This document shows, one piece after another, positions 30,375-32,927 of a stretch of 32,927 nucleotides of DNA. The translations under genes were made by a program, and so were the position numbers. The stretch lies in the NCBI GenBank assembly GCA_035502515.1, contig DATJUH010000346.1:1-32927 (forward strand), in the 5' to 3' direction. Within the stretch, counting starts at the first letter, position 1. Each line of letters begins with the position of its first letter. A model generated the notes under the pieces. That model worked only from the letters and a program-made list of their open reading frames with translations, did no database searches and had not been told where the DNA came from. Source of the DNA: Fen-671 sp035502515 (GTDB lineage Bacteria > Actinomycetota > Acidimicrobiia > Acidimicrobiales > Palsa-688).

Positions 30375-30461
30375 GGCCCTATGGGGGCGTCCAGCGAGGC
30401 GGTGAGGGTGACGGGCTGGTTTATGCCGGGTTCGGCGGGCGCCGCCGCAACAGTCGTGCTC
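28051..30461 (-). repeat. Eight Ig-like domain repeats
   Basis: Eight consecutive units of roughly 290-300 bp. The first is split by the frame break. Five (second, fourth to seventh) have two cysteines spaced C-x12-C (for example CSGVALSPNGTATC), the third has C-x14-C, the first a longer spacing and the last none. Nucleotide similarity between adjacent copies is visible, so the array could recombine. Confidence 0.9.
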
Positions 30462-32548
30462 GTGGGGCTGGGGGTGACACAGCCGAGGGCGTTGCCGTCG
30501 TTGCTGCACAGGCTGCTCGGGGACGTGGGGCTGGCCGGCACCGGAGGTGCTTCGGCCCCGCCGGGGGTCACCGATGCCGAATAGTTGTTGCCGTCACCCC
30601 CCACGTAATCGATGCTCTGGGTGAGCCAGCAGGTCCCGCTGGCCAGGCATGTGCTGGGGTCGAAACTGCTCCCCAGGTCGCCGTCGTTGACGACCAGGAA
30701 CTCGGGCGGGCTGGCGTTGTCGAACAGCCAGGCCGTGTCCTCGTTGCCGTTCCAATCCGTGTACTGGAGCCGCAGGCTTTGGACGGAGGCCGACGTCCCG
30801 TTGACCGTCCCGGTGCTCACGAACCAGTTGCCGTCGAGGTAAATGGTCGAAGTCTGCTGGCTGGCCGCGTCGGTTAGAGAAATCGTCGGCTCCGTGGTCG
30901 ATGTTGCGGAGCCCTGGGGCGTTACGGCCCATTGCGGGTCGTAGCTTTCCTGCGCCGGCACGGGCGTCGGGTTGAGGCACGGTGCCGTCGCCGCCGGCGT
31001 CGCATCGAGGCTCCCGATGACGAGACCCCCGGGGTTGTTGTTGCAGCTCGTGAACGTGGGGTCGGGCTCCGTCGCGCCAACGAAGAGCGAGTACAGGCCT
31101 TGCGCCTCGCTGCTGTTGGAAAGGTCCGACCCGAGGTTGTAGGTCGCGGTCGGCGCGTTGGCGATGTACTGCGCCAGCTGGCCGGGCAGGTCTGCGGCGC
31201 TGAACACGGACAGCCCTTCCTGCACCGCCGTAGTGATGGCAAAGATGACGGCGGCCACGATTATCCCGACGCCGCTGGCCGCTACCGCGCCGGCGGTGGC
31301 GTCCACTGCATCGAGGGCGCCTTCTGCGGCCGTCTCCACCGCTTCGGCTGTATCTTCGCCTGCCTCTTCGGCGTCGGCCACATCTGCGGTATCCTCCTCC
31401 TCCGCCGTTTCGGTGGACTGCGGTTTGTTGGCGCTGGTCTGTACGTACGGGCGGTTGGCGTAGGGGAAGACGGAGGTCTGGAACGGCGATCCGGCCAATG
31501 TCCCGCTCGTCCCGAGGGCGAAGCCCGTACCCAAACCGGCCGCTACGGAGCCCACCGTGGCCAGCCCGTCCAGGGAGCCGCTGACGGCTATCGAGTCGAT
31601 GTCGGTGGCAAAAGCGGCGTTATTGAACAGCTGCTCGTTGACGTCAGCCGCGCCCCACTCGGTGAACTGGTCGTAGGTAGGCGTGACGGGGGGGCAGCCG
31701 AAGAGGGCCGTGCACGGCGTGAAGCACGTTTCCGGGGTGCCGGCGCCGCCGTCGTAGATGTTGGCGGTGTAGTCGCTCTGGTACGGCGAAGGGGACTGGT
31801 AGACGCAGTAGCCGCCGTCGGCGCTGGCCGAGGGGTCCGAATCAGACCCCCCGTCGGTGTACGGCTCCGGTGTGACCGACAGGAACGACTGCAGGGCGCT
31901 CTCGCTCGGCTTGCTGGCGATCAGGTCCTGGTAGGCAGCGATGCCGAGCCCGGCCCACTTGGTGTACTCCAGGCCGGCAGCCTGGGCGGAGAGCACCCCC
32001 TGGCGCTGCACAACGGACCCGAGCCAGGCGACCGCGTTCTGCTGGACGGTGGTGGCCGCGCCTGCCTGCACGGCCTGGATGGCCTGCACCAATAGCGCCC
32101 ACAGTTCGGCGTCGGCGTCGGACCGGGCCCAGCTCTCGACCGCTTCGGTATCGGTGGCGGCCAGGGCATGGTCGGAGATGGTATTGGCCACCGCTTGCTG
32201 CTCCAGGTCCTGGAGAGAGGTGATCTGGGCCGGCGTGGCCGAGTAGACGCCGCCGGCGTAGTAGTCGCCCGAAGAAGGAAGCGTGGCCGGGAGCTCCAGA
32301 GCCGACATGTTGAACAGGTCGGGCGGGGGGTAGCTCGAACCGCTGTCGGCGGCCGCCACGCCGGCGGTCAGTGCCAGCCCGTTGGCCAGTACTCCCAGGG
32401 TGACAAGGACGGCAAGGGGGACGCGCCAGAACCGCCTGCGGCCGCCGGCCGGCGCCAGCGAAGGCGGAGACGGGTCCAGGTTGGCCCGCCTCCGCCAGGG
32501 CAAGGAACGAAACGGGCGACAGCCATCTCGTCTGATAATCGAACGCAT
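30143..32548 (-). CDS. N-terminal part of a giant secreted surface protein (frame broken near 30375)
   Basis: Starts at ATG 32548 with GGAGGAG six bases upstream. Signal peptide: long basic region to RRRFWR, hydrophobic VPLAVLVTLGVLANGLALTAGVA, likely cleavage after AAA near residue 67. Residues ~75-200 are helical (ITSLQDLEQQAVANTISDHALAATDTEAVESWARSDADAELWALLVQAIQAVQ). A Cys/Pro-rich part follows (ETCFTPCTALFGCPP). At about 376-446 an acidic Ala-rich stretch precedes a glycine-spaced hydrophobic segment (AVAASGVGIIVAAVIFAITTAV). A beta-rich region (SLRLQYTDWNGNEDTAWLFDNASPPEFLVVNDG) comes before the first half of the first Ig repeat (TSTTVAAAPAEPGINQPVTLTASLDA). Beyond about 30375 the frame is no longer homologous; the real protein continues in the other frame. 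The N-terminal domain is not recognised. Confidence 0.8.
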   Translation of the reverse strand: MRSIIRRDGCRPFRSLPWRRRANLDPSPPSLAPAGGRRRFWRVPLAVLVTLGVLANGLALTAGVAAADSGSSYPPPDLFNMSALELPATLPSSGDYYAGGVYSATPAQITSLQDLEQQAVANTISDHALAATDTEAVESWARSDADAELWALLVQAIQAVQAGAATTVQQNAVAWLGSVVQRQGVLSAQAAGLEYTKWAGLGIAAYQDLIASKPSESALQSFLSVTPEPYTDGGSDSDPSASADGGYCVYQSPSPYQSDYTANIYDGGAGTPETCFTPCTALFGCPPVTPTYDQFTEWGAADVNEQLFNNAAFATDIDSIAVSGSLDGLATVGSVAAGLGTGFALGTSGTLAGSPFQTSVFPYANRPYVQTSANKPQSTETAEEEDTADVADAEEAGEDTAEAVETAAEGALDAVDATAGAVAASGVGIIVAAVIFAITTAVQEGLSVFSAADLPGQLAQYIANAPTATYNLGSDLSNSSEAQGLYSLFVGATEPDPTFTSCNNNPGGLVIGSLDATPAATAPCLNPTPVPAQESYDPQWAVTPQGSATSTTEPTISLTDAASQQTSTIYLDGNWFVSTGTVNGTSASVQSLRLQYTDWNGNEDTAWLFDNASPPEFLVVNDGDLGSSFDPSTCLASGTCWLTQSIDYVGGDGNNYSASVTPGGAEAPPVPASPTSPSSLCSNDGNALGCVTPSPTSTTVAAAPAEPGINQPVTLTASLDAPIGPWARSTSPRAPRSCAPTSRYSKSTPSLTFPVGSRRFPSGWRRPAPPVSPLRAPSTFSPPTAAIFRGTSPRRESSRST

Positions 32549-32908
32549 CTAGCTCTCCTCCGGGTAGTGGGCCAAAGCCGCCGCCACTGCGGTTGGTCCG
32601 GCGTGGGACGAGTCTTGATTGTGAACCGGTTCGGCGTTATTGACCAGGGAAAACCCGGAATACCACCCGTAATTTGGAGAAATTCCGGGTCGATTCCCCC
32701 CCCGGGGCCCGGATCTTTCCGGGGCGGCGGGGCCGGCGGCCGGCACGCGCTCCATGATGTCGATGTCGATGTCGAGGTTGAGCGTTCCCTCGTCGATCTG
32801 GGGCGCAAAAGTGTGCTCAGACGACAGTTTCGCTCCCCAGATCCCAGCTTCGGCCGGAGTAGCCCTCCTCCTCGCCCCTCCGGCTTCGCATATCGCGCCC
32901 TCGTCCAC
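32549..32908 (-). CDS. Possible small protein directly upstream of the giant surface protein
   Basis: 119 codons from GTG 32908. Its stop codon (TAG 32551-32549) is immediately followed by the ATG of the surface-protein gene, and that gene's ribosome binding site lies in its last codons (PEES), an arrangement typical of translational coupling. The protein has a beta-like stretch (HTFAPQIDEGTLNLDIDIDIMERV) with a 6-bp microsatellite, and no signal peptide or membrane helix. Third-position GC is high in the first half and weaker in the second. The start is unsure and it may run from further upstream beyond the window. No function suggested. Confidence 0.35.
   Translation of the reverse strand: MDEGAICEAGGARRRATPAEAGIWGAKLSSEHTFAPQIDEGTLNLDIDIDIMERVPAAGPAAPERSGPRGGNRPGISPNYGWYSGFSLVNNAEPVHNQDSSHAGPTAVAAALAHYPEES
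32555..32561 (-). promoter_or_regulatory. Strong Shine-Dalgarno site GGAGGAG of the surface protein
   Basis: Six bases before ATG 32548. It is one of few strong ribosome binding sites in the window and fixes this start. Confidence 0.75.
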
Positions 32909-32927
32909 TATCTGCTCGCCTGAATAG

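Noticed and set aside
30371..30387. Programmed -1 ribosomal frameshift
   Set aside because: No X-XXY-YYZ slippery heptamer in the zero frame at the break and no obvious stimulatory pseudoknot; a missing base is simpler.

Overview
High-GC DNA (around two thirds G+C by eye) with strong G/C third-position bias, GTG/TTG starts and many genes that appear to be transcribed without a leader. This points to an actinobacterium. The mix of VKOR/DUF929, TlyA, an actinobacterial-type short conserved protein and Ig-repeat surface proteins is compatible with Acidimicrobiia or a relative, but no rRNA or other marker here settles it. I see no tRNA, rRNA, CRISPR array, transposase or phage gene. It reads as chromosomal DNA with two larger envelope-related modules.

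Layout. 105-2435: a membrane glycosyltransferase of the GT-C type with a C-terminal beta-sandwich-like tail. 2421-3569 (-): zinc alcohol/polyol dehydrogenase, divergent from serA (3904-5127). 5122-5631 (-) and 5759-6298: two small proteins of unknown function. 6410-8086: a DUF929 thioredoxin-like protein with a CPFC motif, followed by a VKOR-type quinone-linked disulfide generator; together they form an oxidative folding pair. 8083-9720 (-): GH13 alpha-glucosidase. 9814-11031: FAD-dependent reductase of the ferredoxin/rubredoxin reductase type. 11149-11430 (-): conserved small protein. 11555-11956: YjbQ family.

12177-17592 (-): a tightly packed transport operon. Read in transcription order it encodes a secreted binding protein, a fused double permease, an ABC ATPase, an FTR1/COG4280-like membrane protein carrying two ExxE motifs, and a tiny two-helix membrane protein. 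A sigma70-like promoter and a partial DtxR/IdeR-like palindrome lie upstream. Iron uptake is the favoured, unproven role.

18017-19702: FGGY carbohydrate kinase. 19721-20416: MOSC protein. 20401-22098: a lipoprotein with a DMFase large-subunit-like domain. 22352-23545 (-): hisS. 23678-25353: ABC-2 exporter pair. 25412-26497: unknown. 26512-27237: TlyA-like rRNA methyltransferase. 27360-32548 (-): a giant secreted protein (about 1,700 residues if intact) with an N-terminal unknown region, eight Ig-like repeats and a C-terminal repeat region. It is interrupted by a one-base frame break near 30375. A small, possibly coupled reading frame precedes it (32549-32908).

The most unusual feature is a scatter of short tandem repeats (minisatellites), unrelated in sequence to each other. 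Inside genes the units are 15, 18 or 21 bp and keep frame; between genes they are 13, 17, 18 or 20 bp. They occur about every 2-4 kb through the first 20 kb. Several sit at gene starts or at the operon's internal gap, and one array appears to supply the -10 element of yjbQ. A second theme is a TANNNT hexamer 6-8 nt before many start codons, the hallmark of leaderless transcripts.
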